From Paenibacillus peoriae KCTC 3763 (GTDB lineage Bacteria > Bacillota > Bacilli > Paenibacillales > Paenibacillaceae), in the NCBI RefSeq assembly GCF_000236805.1, contig NZ_AGFX01000011.1:838704-902703 (forward strand): a DNA stretch of 64,000 nt. Direction: 5' to 3'. The position numbers were made by a program, and so were the translations under genes. Of this stretch, positions 43,048 to 53,256 are shown piece by piece. The notes under the pieces were generated by a model. It saw only the letters and a program-made list of their open reading frames with translations, ran no database searches and had not been told where the DNA came from. Every line of letters begins with the position of its first letter. The first letter of the stretch is position 1.

Positions 43048-43782
43048 TCAGGCGCGATCCAAAAAGTACATGAGCGCGTCAGGCAGCTCGTTTTGCCAAA
43101 AGCCCCACAAATGCTTGCCATCCTTTTCACGGTAGGAAACCTCGGCGTTGCGTTCGCGCAGCAAATCTGCGCATTGACGGTTAAGCTCTACAAAGTTATG
43201 AATGCCGGTATCGCTCTCAAATGCATCTTCCTGAAGGCCGACTATCATCCACACCCGCAGCCGGGACAGATCCTTCTCACGGGTGATGATTTCCTGCGAG
43301 GCCTCAAAGTAAGCGCCAGACAAGCTGATAATGCGGTTGAACAGTTGTGGATACAACAAGGCCAAATGCAGAGATACACTGCCTCCCAGCGAATCGCCAG
43401 CCAAAATGCGGGACGATGCATCACTTCTTATAGGATACTTTTGTTCTACATAGGGAATAATCTCTTCTGCAAAACAGGTGGTATACGCTTTAAAACGATC
43501 ACCAAAGGGGGCGTATTCCCGGGTTCTGATTTTAGTGTTCACTTCAACGCCGACAATGATGAAGGGCTCGACGCCTTCATCCAGGATGAGGCGGTTGGCA
43601 TGAGTTGCAATGCGGCCAAAGTTGAAAAACTCCTCTCCATCCTGACAGTATACGACCGGGTAGCTCAATATTTCATTATAGCCAGGCGGCAAGTAAATAC
43701 GGAGTCTTCTGGTTTCGCCAAGAAAGCGGCTTTCTACTTCGTCTTTAAGGATAGTTCGTTTTAAATACCGGGAATCCGTCAT
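43048..43782 (-). CDS. Esterase of the Fes/esterase-D type (alpha/beta hydrolase)
   Basis: 244 residues without signal peptide. Strand-turn-strand RLRIYLPPGYNE...YPVVYCQDGEEFF is the family opening. The nucleophile elbow is LAGDSLGGSVSLHLAL (Ser near 130), the acid probably lies in IVGLQEDAFES, and the His in DGKHLWGFWQNELP. Such proteins hydrolyse siderophore or acyl esters; the substrate is not predictable. Transcribed alone, divergent from the pdh operon. Confidence 0.88.
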   Translation of the reverse strand: MTDSRYLKRTILKDEVESRFLGETRRLRIYLPPGYNEILSYPVVYCQDGEEFFNFGRIATHANRLILDEGVEPFIIVGVEVNTKIRTREYAPFGDRFKAYTTCFAEEIIPYVEQKYPIRSDASSRILAGDSLGGSVSLHLALLYPQLFNRIISLSGAYFEASQEIITREKDLSRLRVWMIVGLQEDAFESDTGIHNFVELNRQCADLLRERNAEVSYREKDGKHLWGFWQNELPDALMYFLDRA

Positions 43783-43856
43783 TTTTCGTCACCTTTCTCG
43801 GTGTATTATTTTGCATTCGGGATCACAATAAGTTAAGATAGCCCTGATTGCAATAG

Positions 43857-43911
43857 ATGCTTAAAAAATGCTTAAAAAATGCTTAAAAGATGCTTTAAAG
43901 ATGATTTAAAT
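43857..43911. repeat. Five tandem copies of an 11-bp A/T-rich unit
   Basis: Consensus ATGCTTAAAAA: 43857, 43868 (identical), 43879 (last base G), 43890 (ATGCTTTAAAG) and 43901 (ATGATTTAAAT). The unit is close to one helical turn, so the A tracts lie on one face. It stands about 90-145 bp upstream of the pdh -35 box. Confidence 0.85.
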
Positions 43912-43999
43912 TCCAATCATGTACTAATCTGTTATAGTAATATTCGATCCCTGTTACATACACAAAAATGCGGTGAACTCAAAAAAAATAACTAAATCT

Positions 44000-44029
44000 T
44001 TGACGCCAGCAATATAACAGGTGTATAAT
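44000..44029 (+). promoter_or_regulatory. Sigma-A promoter of the pdh operon
   Basis: TTGACG (44000-44005), 18-bp spacer, TATAAT (44024-44029). Transcription would begin near 44036, about 47 nt before the pdhA ATG. Confidence 0.8.
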
Positions 44030-44082
44030 AATCCTATAACAGCGGAACTTGATATTCAAATTTTTTTGTTGAGGTGAAGAAA

Positions 44083-45150
44083 ATGAGCAAGGTTCCTTAT
44101 GAAGTGTACACAGAGGAAGTTGAGGCTCTGTCCGTGCTTTCTCCGGATGGTGAAATTATCAATAAAGATAAATTGCCTAAACTTACAGATGATCAATTGA
44201 AAGAAATTATGTATCGTATGGTATTTACACGTACTTGGGATGACCGTGCCGTTAACTTGGGCCGTCAAGGACGTCTCGGCTTCTACGCTCCGGTATCCGG
44301 ACAAGAAGCAACAATGGTTGGTAGCGAATTTGCGCTCCAAAAAGAAGACTTTATTGCTCCAGGCTACCGCGATATTCCGCAAATCGTTTGGCATGGCCTG
44401 CCTTTATACCAAGCTTTCTTGTATTCCCGTGGTCATCAACACGGCGGTCAAGTACCGGACGGTGTTAACGTATTGATGCCGCAAATCATCATCGGCGCGC
44501 AAATTCTGCACGCTATGGGTATTGCAATGGGCTACAAACTGAAAAAACAAAAACAAGTCGTCATTACATATACAGGTGACGGCGGTTCTTCCGAAGGTGA
44601 CTTCTACGAAGGTCTGAACTATGCTGGTGTATACAAGTTGCCAGTTATTTTCTTTGTGCAAAATAATGGTTACGCCATCACAACTCCATTTGCGAAGCAA
44701 ACCGCTGCTCTTTCAATTGCTCACAAAGCAGTTGCTGCTGGTATTAAAGGCGTGAAAATTGACGGTATGGACGTGCTTGCAGTAATCAAGGGCGTTCAAG
44801 AAGCCGCAGAACGTGGCCGCAATGGCGAAGGTGCTACACTGATTGAAGCGGTAACATACCGTTTCCGTCCGCACTCCCTTTCTGACGATGCTACAAAATA
44901 TCGTACCAAAGAAGAAGAAGGCGAATGGAACGAGAAAGATCCAATTGCCCGCTTTGCGAAATACCTTGAGAAAAAAGGTCTGTGGACTGAAGAAGATACA
45001 GCTCGCGTAAAAGAAGAGGCTAAAGCGAAAGTGAACGAAGAGATCAAAAAAGCCGAGAAGACAGAAAAAATGACCATTCCTGGCCTGATCGATAGCATGT
45101 TCGAAAAAACGCCTAAGCATCTGGAAGAACAAAAAGCTGATTTTAAATAA
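44083..45150 (+). CDS. pdhA: Pyruvate dehydrogenase E1 alpha subunit
   Basis: TPP-dependent decarboxylase half of the pyruvate dehydrogenase complex. Motifs: FYAPVSGQEA, YRDIPQIVWHGLPLYQAFLYSRGH, and the TPP/Mg motif GDGGSSEGDFYEGLNYAG...NNGYAITTP. RFRPHSLSDDATKYR carries the regulatory-loop Ser. 355 residues from ATG 44083 (GAGGTGAAG upstream; the GTG at 44074 overlaps the ribosome site). First gene of pdhABCD, with highly biased codons typical of strongly expressed genes. Confidence 0.97.
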   Translation: MSKVPYEVYTEEVEALSVLSPDGEIINKDKLPKLTDDQLKEIMYRMVFTRTWDDRAVNLGRQGRLGFYAPVSGQEATMVGSEFALQKEDFIAPGYRDIPQIVWHGLPLYQAFLYSRGHQHGGQVPDGVNVLMPQIIIGAQILHAMGIAMGYKLKKQKQVVITYTGDGGSSEGDFYEGLNYAGVYKLPVIFFVQNNGYAITTPFAKQTAALSIAHKAVAAGIKGVKIDGMDVLAVIKGVQEAAERGRNGEGATLIEAVTYRFRPHSLSDDATKYRTKEEEGEWNEKDPIARFAKYLEKKGLWTEEDTARVKEEAKAKVNEEIKKAEKTEKMTIPGLIDSMFEKTPKHLEEQKADFK

Positions 45151-45249
45151 TTGATCTTGAAAGCGACCGGGCGGCAACCCGATCCGGTCTGTTTTCCAAT
45201 TGGACCTGAACTGAAACTGATCTGTAATGTTTAAGGAGGAAATGAAGCA

Positions 45250-46230
45250 ATGGCACAAATGAACATGAAAGAAGCTATTCGTGATGCACTGCGCGTAGAG
45301 TTGAAACGCGATCCAAACGTCCTGCTTTTCGGTGAAGACGTAGGTCATGTAGGTGGCGTTTTCCGTGCAACAGAAGGCTTGCAAAAAGAGTTTGGCGAAG
45401 AGCGTGTATTCGATACTCCGCTGGCGGAATCCGCAATCGGGGGTCTTGCTGTCGGTCTGGGTATCCAAGGCTTCCGCCCTGTAGCTGAGATCCAGTTCGT
45501 AGGCTTTATCTTTGAAGCACTCGACCAAATGGCAATTCAAGCATCCCGTATGCGTTACCGTTCCGGTGGACGTTACAATTCTCCAATCGTATTCCGTACA
45601 CCTTTTGGTGGCGGTGTTAAGGCAGCCGAGCTGCATACAGATTCCCTGGAAGGACTGTTGACTCAAACACCTGGTATCAAGGTTGTTGTTCCTTCCAACC
45701 CTTACGATGCAAAAGGTCTTATGATCGCGTCTATCCGCGATAACGATCCAGTATTTTTCATGGAGCATTTGAACCTGTACCATGCATTCCGCGCTGAAGT
45801 TCCTGAGAATGATTACACCATTGAGTTGGGCAAAGCCAACGTGGTTCGTGAAGGCTCCGATGTTACGATCATTACTTACGGTATGATGGTACACACTTCC
45901 ATTAAAGCTGCTGATGAACTGGAAAAAACAAAAGGCATCAAAGTGGAAATCATTGATTTGCGTACAATTAGTCCGATTGATATTGATACCATCGTTACTT
46001 CCATCCAAAAAACCAATCGTGCTATCGTTGTTCAGGAAGCGCAAAAGAGCGCAGGCGTAGCTGCTGAAGTAATCGCACAAATTAACGAAAAAGCAATTCT
46101 GCATCTGGAAGCACCAGTTCTGCGTGTAGCTGGTCCAGATACCGTTTATCCTTTTGCTCAAATTGAAGATACTTGGTTGCCAACGCCAACACGTATCATT
46201 GATGCGGTTAATAAAGTATTGGAATTTTAA
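45250..46230 (+). CDS. pdhB: Pyruvate dehydrogenase E1 beta subunit
   Basis: Partner of PdhA in the E1 heterotetramer. 326 residues: [57 protein letters not shown], and the transketolase C domain ([14 protein letters not shown]...[15 protein letters not shown]). Start ATG 45250 after AAGGAGGAAATG, 99 bp after pdhA. Strong codon bias like the rest of the operon. Confidence 0.97.
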   Translation: MAQMNMKEAIRDALRVELKRDPNVLLFGEDVGHVGGVFRATEGLQKEFGEERVFDTPLAESAIGGLAVGLGIQGFRPVAEIQFVGFIFEALDQMAIQASRMRYRSGGRYNSPIVFRTPFGGGVKAAELHTDSLEGLLTQTPGIKVVVPSNPYDAKGLMIASIRDNDPVFFMEHLNLYHAFRAEVPENDYTIELGKANVVREGSDVTIITYGMMVHTSIKAADELEKTKGIKVEIIDLRTISPIDIDTIVTSIQKTNRAIVVQEAQKSAGVAAEVIAQINEKAILHLEAPVLRVAGPDTVYPFAQIEDTWLPTPTRIIDAVNKVLEF

Positions 46231-46264
46231 TTAAAGCACACCGTAAATTTGGGAGGTTTTAAAC

Positions 46265-47878
46265 GTGGCAAAATTTGAATATAAATTTCCGGAGCTGGGT
46301 GAAGGTCTTCACGAAGGCGAAATCATCAAGATGCACATCAAGCCCGGCGATAAAGTAACTGATGAAGATATCATCATGGAAGTACAGAACGACAAGGCTG
46401 TAGTTGAAGTTCCATGTCCGGTCAACGGTACGGTTCAAGAAGTATTTGCCAAAGACGGTGACATCTTCAACGTAGGTCAAGTCGTAGCTGTCATTGATGC
46501 AGAAGGTGAACTTCCTGAACAAGAAGATGCACCGGAAGCACCAGCTGCTAGCCCTGAGCCTAGTGCTGCTGCACAAGGCGGAGCTGCAGGCGCAGCTAGA
46601 TTTGAATATAAATTCCCAGAGTTGGGTGAAGGTCTTCACGAAGGCGAAATCATCAAGATGCACATCAAGCCTGGCGATAAAGTAACTGATGAAGATATCA
46701 TCATGGAAGTACAAAACGACAAGGCAGTGGTTGAAGTTCCTTGCCCGGTCAATGGTACAGTACAAGAAGTATTTGCCAAAGACGGTGACATCTTCAACGT
46801 AGGTCAAGTCGTAGCAGTCATTGCTGCAGAGGGTGAGCTTCCTGAACAAGAAGATGCACCAGCTGCCGCCAAGCAAGAACAGGTTGCTGCACAAGGTGGA
46901 GCTAACACGAAATCGGCTGCAACTCCTGCTGCATCGAACAAAGATGTGCTGGCTACACCTAGTGTGCGCAAATTTGCTCGTGAGCAAGGTGTAAACATCG
47001 CTCAAGTGAGTGGCTCCGGCAAAAATGGTAAAATCACTAAAGAAGATGTAGAAGCTTTCAAAAATGGTGGAGGCCAAGCGGCTGCACCGGCAGCGAAAGA
47101 AGCTGCAAAAGCACAAGAGCCAGCTAAAAAAGAAGCGAAAGCTGCAGCGCCATCCGCACCAGCAGCAGATCCGCGTGCTGAGGAAGAGCGCGTACCATTT
47201 AAAGGTATCCGCAAAGCTATTGCCAATGCCATGGTTAAATCAGCTTACACGGCTCCGCACGTTACGATTATGGACGAAGTGGATGTAACCGAGCTGGTTG
47301 CTTTCCGTACTCGTATGAAACCAATTGCTGAGAAGAAAGGCACAAAAGTAACATACCTGCCATTCATCGTCAAAGCTCTGGTTGCTGCTTCCCGTCAATT
47401 CCCGGCTTTGAATGCTTCAATCGACGAAGAAGCGAACGAAATCGTCTACAAGAAATACTACAATATCGGTATCGCTACAGATACAGACAACGGCTTGATC
47501 GTTCCTGTCATCAAAGATGCTGATCGTAAGAGTATCTGGATGATCGCTGATTCCATTCGTGATTTGGCTGTACGCGGTCGTGATGGAAAATTGGCTGCCA
47601 ACGAAATGAGAGGAAGCACAATTTCCATCACTAACATCGGTTCTGCAGGCGGTATGTTCTTTACGCCAATCATCAACTTCCCTGAAGTTGCGATTTTGGG
47701 AACTGGTCGTATCAGTGAAAAAGCAGTTGTGAAAAACGGTGAAATTGTTGCTGCTCCAGTAATGGCTCTTTCTCTCAGCTTTGACCACCGTATTATTGAC
47801 GGTGCAACTGCTCAAAACTTCATGAACTATATCAAACAGCTGCTCGCTAACCCTGAGCTGCTTGTTATGGAGGTGTAA
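46265..47878 (+). CDS. pdhC: Pyruvate dehydrogenase E2 (dihydrolipoamide acetyltransferase), two lipoyl domains
   Basis: GTG start after GGGAGG. Two nearly identical lipoyl domains (residues about 3-88 and 112-197) each carry the lipoyl-Lys in [10 protein letters not shown]. Ala/Pro/Glu-rich linkers follow. The E1/E3-binding domain is at about 218-256 ([23 protein letters not shown]), and the catalytic core has [17 protein letters not shown] (His and Asp) near the C-terminus. 537 residues; one lipoyl domain more than the single-domain Bacillus E2. Confidence 0.97.
   Translation: MAKFEYKFPELGEGLHEGEIIKMHIKPGDKVTDEDIIMEVQNDKAVVEVPCPVNGTVQEVFAKDGDIFNVGQVVAVIDAEGELPEQEDAPEAPAASPEPSAAAQGGAAGAARFEYKFPELGEGLHEGEIIKMHIKPGDKVTDEDIIMEVQNDKAVVEVPCPVNGTVQEVFAKDGDIFNVGQVVAVIAAEGELPEQEDAPAAAKQEQVAAQGGANTKSAATPAASNKDVLATPSVRKFAREQGVNIAQVSGSGKNGKITKEDVEAFKNGGGQAAAPAAKEAAKAQEPAKKEAKAAAPSAPAADPRAEEERVPFKGIRKAIANAMVKSAYTAPHVTIMDEVDVTELVAFRTRMKPIAEKKGTKVTYLPFIVKALVAASRQFPALNASIDEEANEIVYKKYYNIGIATDTDNGLIVPVIKDADRKSIWMIADSIRDLAVRGRDGKLAANEMRGSTISITNIGSAGGMFFTPIINFPEVAILGTGRISEKAVVKNGEIVAAPVMALSLSFDHRIIDGATAQNFMNYIKQLLANPELLVMEV
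46274..46534 (+). repeat. Lipoyl-domain repeat, copy 1
   Basis: About 260 bp that recur at 46601-46861 with few differences, mostly silent. The offset is 327 bp, exactly 109 codons. Confidence 0.9.
46601..46861 (+). repeat. Lipoyl-domain repeat, copy 2
   Basis: Second in-frame copy of the lipoyl segment in pdhC. The longest identical blocks exceed 30 bp. Confidence 0.9.
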
Positions 47879-47881
47879 TCA

Positions 47882-49303
47882 ATGGTAGTAGGAGACGCTT
47901 CTCTGGATATTGACACATTGGTTATCGGTGCGGGTCCTGGCGGCTATGTAGCTGCCATTCGTGCCGCACAATTGGGACAAAGCGTATTGATAGTTGACAA
48001 ATCTGAGCTGGGCGGTGTCTGTCTGAACCGTGGATGTATTCCATCCAAAGCTTTGATCTCTGCAGCTCATCAATACGAAGCAGCTAAACATGGCGAGTCT
48101 TTCGGTATTACGGCTGAGAATGTAAAAGTAGACTTCGCTAAAACACAAGAATTCAAAAACGGTGTTGTTAAAAAAATGACAGGCGGCGTAAGCGGCTTGC
48201 TCAAAGGCAACAAAGTTGAAGTTTTCAATGGTGAGTGCATGTTCATCAACGAAAACGAAGCACGTGTATTCAATGAACATGAATCACCACGTTACCGTTT
48301 TAAAAATGCGATTATCGCAACAGGTTCCCGTCCAATCGAGCTGAAGCCATTCCCATTTGGCGGACGTATTCTGTCATCTACTGAAGCATTGAACCTGCCT
48401 GAAATTCCGAAAAGCCTGATCGTTATCGGCGGTGGATACATTGGTGCAGAGCTTGGACAAATGTACTCCAAATTCGGTTCCAAAGTTACCATCATTGAAG
48501 GTATGGATACTGTTCTTCCTGGCTTTGACAAAGATATGACTTCCATCGTTGCGAAAAGCATGAAGAAAACAGGCATTGAAATCTTCACTGGTGCTAAAGC
48601 AGAAAGTGCGGAGCAAACAGATAAAGACGTTACGGTGAAATTCTCCGTTAACGGCGAAAGCAAAGAAGTTACTGCTGAATATCTGCTTGTAACCGTTGGA
48701 CGTCGTCCAAACACAGACGGCGAGCTGGGTCTGGACCTGATCGGTGTAGAACTGGATGAGCGCGGAATGGTGAAAGTTGACCACCAAGGACGTACCAGCA
48801 TTCCTCATATCTTTGCAATCGGCGATATCGTAGCTGGTCTTGCTCTGGCGCACAAAGCTTCTTACGAAGGTAAAGTGGCTGCTGAAGCAATCGCAGGCGA
48901 GCCGTCTGTAGTAGATTACAAATGTATGCCGGCTGTTGTTTTCACAGATCCAGAATGCTCCAGTGTAGGCTACACAGAGACACAAGCCAAAGAAAAAGGC
49001 TACAATGTCAAAGTTGGCAAGTTCTCTTATGGAGCAAACGGCCGTGCCGTTTCCCTGAACGCTGCTGAAGGCTTTGTGAAAATCGTAGCTGACGCAGATA
49101 CCGGTCTGGTACTGGGTACGCAAATCGTAGGTCTGGAAGCTTCCAACCTGATTGCTGAGCTGGGTCTGGCGATTGAAATGGGTGCTACACTCGAAGACAT
49201 CTCCCTGACTATTCATGCTCACCCTACATTGGGCGAAATCGTTATGGAAGCAGCGGAAGTCGTGCTGGGTCATCCGATCCACGCATTGGCACCACGTCGC
49301 TAA
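47882..49303 (+). CDS. pdhD: Dihydrolipoamide dehydrogenase (E3)
   Basis: Reoxidises dihydrolipoamide using FAD and NAD. Motifs: [17 protein letters not shown], redox pair [13 protein letters not shown], second dinucleotide motif [32 protein letters not shown] and the active His-Glu in [12 protein letters not shown]. 473 residues. Only 3 bp separate it from pdhC. Closes the pdh operon. Confidence 0.97.
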   Translation: MVVGDASLDIDTLVIGAGPGGYVAAIRAAQLGQSVLIVDKSELGGVCLNRGCIPSKALISAAHQYEAAKHGESFGITAENVKVDFAKTQEFKNGVVKKMTGGVSGLLKGNKVEVFNGECMFINENEARVFNEHESPRYRFKNAIIATGSRPIELKPFPFGGRILSSTEALNLPEIPKSLIVIGGGYIGAELGQMYSKFGSKVTIIEGMDTVLPGFDKDMTSIVAKSMKKTGIEIFTGAKAESAEQTDKDVTVKFSVNGESKEVTAEYLLVTVGRRPNTDGELGLDLIGVELDERGMVKVDHQGRTSIPHIFAIGDIVAGLALAHKASYEGKVAAEAIAGEPSVVDYKCMPAVVFTDPECSSVGYTETQAKEKGYNVKVGKFSYGANGRAVSLNAAEGFVKIVADADTGLVLGTQIVGLEASNLIAELGLAIEMGATLEDISLTIHAHPTLGEIVMEAAEVVLGHPIHALAPRR

Positions 49304-49346
49304 TTCCATTTCATTATCTCGTTTTTGATTTTCATATATCTTCAAG

Positions 49347-49388
49347 AGAGGCAAGGAGCGCAATATCTGCGTTCTTTGTCTCTTTTTC
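49347..49388 (+). terminator. Intrinsic terminator of the pdh operon
   Basis: AGAGGCAAGGAGCGCA pairs with TGCGTTCTTTGTCTCT around ATATC, followed by TTTTT. Confidence 0.85.
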
Positions 49389-49552
49389 CATGTTTTGGGA
49401 TTTTCAGGGCTGCCATGAAAATTCAAACAGTACGTGGTCAACGAAGTGTCGTACGTGATAAACTAGAAATAGCTATGGTGTAGAGCGAACTTTTCAAGAT
49501 TAGATTCTAGCGCTACTAGATCTTTAAATCATGCTTAAAGGAGAGAAAAGAA

Positions 49553-50347
49553 GTGCGCAACTATTTGGAATTACTGGAGGATATATTAGAGAATGGCGAA
49601 AAAAAAGAGGACCGCACAGGGACGGGAACACTATCTGTTTTCGGAAGACAGCTCCGCTTTGATCTGGCCAAGGGTTTTCCTTTGGTAACCACCAAAAGAG
49701 TACATTTAAAATCGGTTATCCACGAGCTGTTGTGGTTCTTGCGCGGAGAAACCAATATTTCTTATCTCAAGGAAAACGGAGTTACCATTTGGGATGAATG
49801 GGCGGATGAGCAGGGGAATCTGGGTCCCGTATACGGATCGCAATGGCGCTCGTGGGAGACGACGGACGGGCAGCATATTGACCAGATTGCCAACGTCATT
49901 GAGGCGATTAAAAATAATCCGGATTCACGCCGACACATCGTCAGTGCCTGGAATGTGGCTCAAATCGAATCGATGAAGCTGCCGCCTTGTCATTTTGTAT
50001 TTCAGTTCTACGTTGCTGGAGGAAAGCTTTCCTGCATGCTGACCATGCGTTCAGTAGATACCTTTCTTGGGCTGCCGTTCAACATCGCAAGTTATGCATT
50101 GTTAACGCATATGGTTGCACAGCAATGCAACTTGGAGCCGGGAGAATTTATTTGGTCAGGCGGTGATGTGCATATTTATTCAAATCATATGCAGCAAGTG
50201 CATACCCAACTGGAGCGTGAGCCTTATCCGCTGCCTCAGCTGAAAATTATGCGCAAACCGGATTCCATTTTTGATTACACTTACGAGGATTTTGTTTTTG
50301 AGAATTATGAGTATCACCCAGGGATCAAGGCGCCTGTCGCCATCTGA
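49553..50347 (+). CDS. thyA: Thymidylate synthase (ThyA)
   Basis: Makes dTMP from dUMP with methylene-tetrahydrofolate. GTG start after AAAGGAGAG. 264 residues with [18 protein letters not shown], active Cys in [30 protein letters not shown] and GDVHIYSNH. folA begins 20 bp after its stop, the usual thyA-folA pair that regenerates the folate cofactor. Confidence 0.97.
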   Translation: MRNYLELLEDILENGEKKEDRTGTGTLSVFGRQLRFDLAKGFPLVTTKRVHLKSVIHELLWFLRGETNISYLKENGVTIWDEWADEQGNLGPVYGSQWRSWETTDGQHIDQIANVIEAIKNNPDSRRHIVSAWNVAQIESMKLPPCHFVFQFYVAGGKLSCMLTMRSVDTFLGLPFNIASYALLTHMVAQQCNLEPGEFIWSGGDVHIYSNHMQQVHTQLEREPYPLPQLKIMRKPDSIFDYTYEDFVFENYEYHPGIKAPVAI

Positions 50348-50367
50348 TTAGAGAGGGAACAAAGGAG

Positions 50368-50865
50368 GTGGACAGCATAAGTATTTCGATGATATGGGCT
50401 ATGGCGCAAAACGGTGTGATTGGCCGTGACAACAAGCTTCCCTGGCGTCTCCCGCGAGACATGGCTTTTTTCAAAGAGCAAACGATGGGGAAGACAGTGC
50501 TTATGGGGCGCAAGACGTGGGAGTCCTTTGGAGGAAGAAGCCTGCCCAACCGACGTAACGTGGTTTTGACCCGAGATCAGAGCTACCGGGCAGAAGGGGC
50601 GGAAGTGGTTCATACACTCGAAGAGGGACTCCAAATGGCTACAGAAAAGGAACTGATGGTCATCGGGGGAGCGGAGATTTATTCACTGTTTTGGCCACAT
50701 GCTGATCGGCTGATCGTGACCCGAATTGAGGAGATTTTTGAAGGGGACACCACTTTTCCTGAGCTGGATTGGAATGGCTGGCATGTAGTCAGTGAGATTC
50801 CTGGTATTAAGGATGAAAGAAACCCGTACAACTATCGTTTTGTCGTTTATAAGAGAACAAAATAA
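50368..50865 (+). CDS. folA: Dihydrofolate reductase
   Basis: Reduces the dihydrofolate left by ThyA. Signature: SMIWAMAQNGVIGRDNKLPWRLPRDMAFFK, GRKTWESFGGRSLPNRRNVVLT, MVIGGAEIYSLFWPHADRLIVTRI. The annotated GTG 50368 lies inside the AAAGGAGG ribosome site. Eight nt after GGAGG stands ATA 50377 (ATA AGT ATT TCG ATG ATA TGG), close to where family members begin, so a non-AUG start is possible. 165 residues from the GTG. Confidence 0.95.
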   Translation: MDSISISMIWAMAQNGVIGRDNKLPWRLPRDMAFFKEQTMGKTVLMGRKTWESFGGRSLPNRRNVVLTRDQSYRAEGAEVVHTLEEGLQMATEKELMVIGGAEIYSLFWPHADRLIVTRIEEIFEGDTTFPELDWNGWHVVSEIPGIKDERNPYNYRFVVYKRTK

Positions 50866-51103
50866 GAATGGGAACCATTTGACCTCACCGATTTGAAAAA
50901 TTAATGAACCATATAAAAAATCCTTTTGGCTGTTGATGCAGAAAGTTGCATAAGTTTTCATTACTTTTGTGCTGTATTGTGATACAATAAATCAAATTCA
51001 ACGAGAACAGACCCTTTCATGATACAAACAGACAAATTCGAATTTGACTCAAATTCTGAATGGATGGACGGGGTTCATAAGCGAAGAGATGGGGGAACGT
51101 AAC

Positions 51104-52591
51104 ATGTCTACACCAACTGGATTTATGGAATACACACGACAGCTTCCTACAGACCGGGACCCGGCAGAGCGTATTAAGGATTGGGAAGAATTCCATAAGC
51201 ATATGTCTGAAGAAGAGCTGCGTACCCAAGGGGCACGTTGTATGGACTGCGGAACTCCTTATTGTCATACGGGGATGGATATCATGGGAGCAACTTTAGG
51301 CTGCCCGGTTCATAATCTTATTCCAGAATGGAACAATCTCGTATATCGTGGTTTATGGAAGGAAGCGCTGGATCGGCTGCACAAAACGAATAACTTTCCG
51401 GAATTTACAGGCCGTGTCTGTCCAGCGCCATGTGAAGGCTCCTGTACAGTCGGTCTGATCGGACAGTCTGTTACCATTAAGACGATTGAGGAAGCTATAA
51501 TTGAAAAAGGTTTTGAGGAAGGCTGGGTTGTCCCTAATCCGCCTGAAAAGCGTACAGGCAAACGAGTGGCTATTGTCGGCTCGGGTCCGGCAGGATTAGC
51601 TGCAGCTGCTCAGCTGAATAAAGCAGGGCACAGCGTGACTGTTTATGAGCGTGCGGATCGTGTGGGTGGATTGCTGATGTACGGAATTCCTTCCATGAAG
51701 TTGGATAAAAAGGTTGTACAGCGTCGTGTGGATTTGCTGGAGGCAGAAGGTATCCAATTCATCACTAATACGGAAATCGGCAAAGATATTCCTACTGAGC
51801 AGTTAATTGCTGAGTATGATGCAGTTGTGCTATGCGGTGGATCTACGAAGCCAAGAGAATTCAACATTGAAGGCAGCGATTTGAATGGTGTCCATTATGC
51901 GATGGATTATTTGAATGGCACCATCAAGAGCTATCTGGATTCCAACCTCGAAGATGGAAACTATTTGTCCTCCAAAGGTAAGGATGTTATTGTAATCGGC
52001 GGCGGTGATACGGGTTCGGACTGTGTAGCTACTTCTCTGCGTCATGGATGTCGGAGCGTCACTCAATTTGGTACACATGCTAAAGCTCCTTTGGAACGTG
52101 ACCCGATTGCCAACCCTTGGCCACAATTTCCAAATGTGTACTCTCTTGATTATGCACAGGAGGAAGCAAAGGCGTTGTTCGGGGAAGATCCGCGTGAGTT
52201 CTCCATCATGACGACTAAATTTGCAGGTGACGAGAACGGGAATTTGAAAGAGTTGCACACCATCCAAATTCAACGTATTGTTGATGAAACAGGGCGTAAA
52301 ATCTATCAACCGATTCCGGGTACAGAGCGCGTATTCCCGGCACAGATTGCACTTATTGCGATTGGATTTGATGGACCTGAGCAAACGATCGTAGAGGAAA
52401 TCGGTTTGGAAACGGATCGTCGCTCCAACGTTAAGGCACGCTACGGGAAATATGTTACGAATGTGGAAAAGGTTTTTGCTGCGGGTGATATGCGTCGCGG
52501 ACAAAGCCTTGTCGTGTGGGCTATCAATGAAGGTCGGGAAGCCGCGCGCGAGGTTGATAAATACCTCATGGGTGCTACCGTTTTGGTGTAA
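51104..52591 (+). CDS. gltD: Glutamate synthase small subunit (NADPH-dependent)
   Basis: Feeds electrons to the large subunit that converts glutamine and 2-oxoglutarate to glutamate. Start ATG 51104 after GGGGGAACG. 495 residues. Cys clusters for 4Fe-4S binding are [22 protein letters not shown] and [12 protein letters not shown] motif [23 protein letters not shown] motif [18 protein letters not shown], and [23 protein letters not shown] near the end. gltA is not adjacent. Confidence 0.96.
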   Translation: MSTPTGFMEYTRQLPTDRDPAERIKDWEEFHKHMSEEELRTQGARCMDCGTPYCHTGMDIMGATLGCPVHNLIPEWNNLVYRGLWKEALDRLHKTNNFPEFTGRVCPAPCEGSCTVGLIGQSVTIKTIEEAIIEKGFEEGWVVPNPPEKRTGKRVAIVGSGPAGLAAAAQLNKAGHSVTVYERADRVGGLLMYGIPSMKLDKKVVQRRVDLLEAEGIQFITNTEIGKDIPTEQLIAEYDAVVLCGGSTKPREFNIEGSDLNGVHYAMDYLNGTIKSYLDSNLEDGNYLSSKGKDVIVIGGGDTGSDCVATSLRHGCRSVTQFGTHAKAPLERDPIANPWPQFPNVYSLDYAQEEAKALFGEDPREFSIMTTKFAGDENGNLKELHTIQIQRIVDETGRKIYQPIPGTERVFPAQIALIAIGFDGPEQTIVEEIGLETDRRSNVKARYGKYVTNVEKVFAAGDMRRGQSLVVWAINEGREAAREVDKYLMGATVLV

Positions 52592-52620
52592 ATACAAGCT
52601 TTATCATTACGGATCATGTC

Positions 52621-52650
52621 AAAGCTCCATCTTCGGATGGGGCTTTGTTG
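52621..52650 (+). terminator. Intrinsic terminator of gltD
   Basis: AAAGCTCCATC/GATGGGGCTTT stem closed by a TTCG tetraloop. Confidence 0.85.
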
Positions 52651-53127
52651 TGTTTACAAGCTAGTGGATAGCAGGACACAAAAGAGCATAATATGTGATT
52701 TGAGTTTACGAAATTTTCTGAATCGAAGATGATTTCATGATCGAATGCGATTTCATGGTATGTAAAGTGTTGTTACTATTCTGTTATTATGCCGTCATCA
52801 TACTGCCATTGTAATGTAATTAAAGTTTACAAATGAGATAAATGATCTGAATGTTTATTTATTATCTACAGTGATCATAACATAAAATCTGAAGAAAAGT
52901 GTAGCTTTTTTATTGAATTATAAAATTATTTTACGATAAAAGAAAACATTCAATTTATATGTCAGATAAGTTAACCTTAATATGACTCATATCGTTTTGT
53001 TGTACAACTTTTAGGAGATTTTTTACATATCCTTTCCTACCTGCGCAAAATCATAGCCTGAGAGAACAATGATAATCTATGCTATAATACACATATATTG
53101 TTGAAGCGTTAGACTGAATCAATTTAC
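52651..53127. other. Long AT-rich spacer with a promoter, no gene
   Basis: No reading frame of substance on either strand. GATTTCATG occurs twice 20 bp apart (about 52729 and 52749). A good extended -10 (TGCTATAAT, 53080-53088) lies near the right end; transcription would start near 53095 and meet the hairpin at 53128. Confidence 0.5.
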
Positions 53128-53159
53128 AAAGGAGCTTTCGTCGGGAGAAAGCTCCTTTT
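53128..53159 (+). terminator. Leader hairpin / terminator upstream of topB
   Basis: AAAGGAGCTTTC pairs with GAAAGCTCCTTTT around GTCGGGA. It lies about 35 nt after the predicted start of transcription and about 100 nt before topB, so it may act as an attenuator or end a short RNA. Confidence 0.65.
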
Positions 53160-53256
53160 GCATGAGGCCATGCTATCTGTGTTTCCTGTACATCTCATGT
53201 ATATGTATGATTCGTAGAAGGAAAACAGAAGGCCGTCAGGAAGGAATGGAATATGA

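Noticed and set aside
43006-43764. 252-codon plus-strand frame opposite the esterase
   Set aside because: The minus-strand frame has the nucleophile elbow and family start; this one has no domain.
44713-46161. 482-codon open frame on the minus strand across pdhA/pdhB
   Set aside because: Antisense shadow of two well-conserved genes; Cys/Phe/His-rich nonsense composition, no ribosome site. Strong codon bias of pdh removes reverse-strand stops.
46259-47116. 285-codon minus-strand frame opposite pdhC, seemingly with internal repeats
   Set aside because: The repeat is only the mirror of the duplicated lipoyl domain; no coding signature of its own.
48374-49441. 355-codon minus-strand frame opposite pdhD
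   Set aside because: Antisense shadow; pdhD has complete motifs on the plus strand.
51830-52596. Long minus-strand frame opposite gltD
   Set aside because: Shadow of gltD; no start signal and no recognisable domain.
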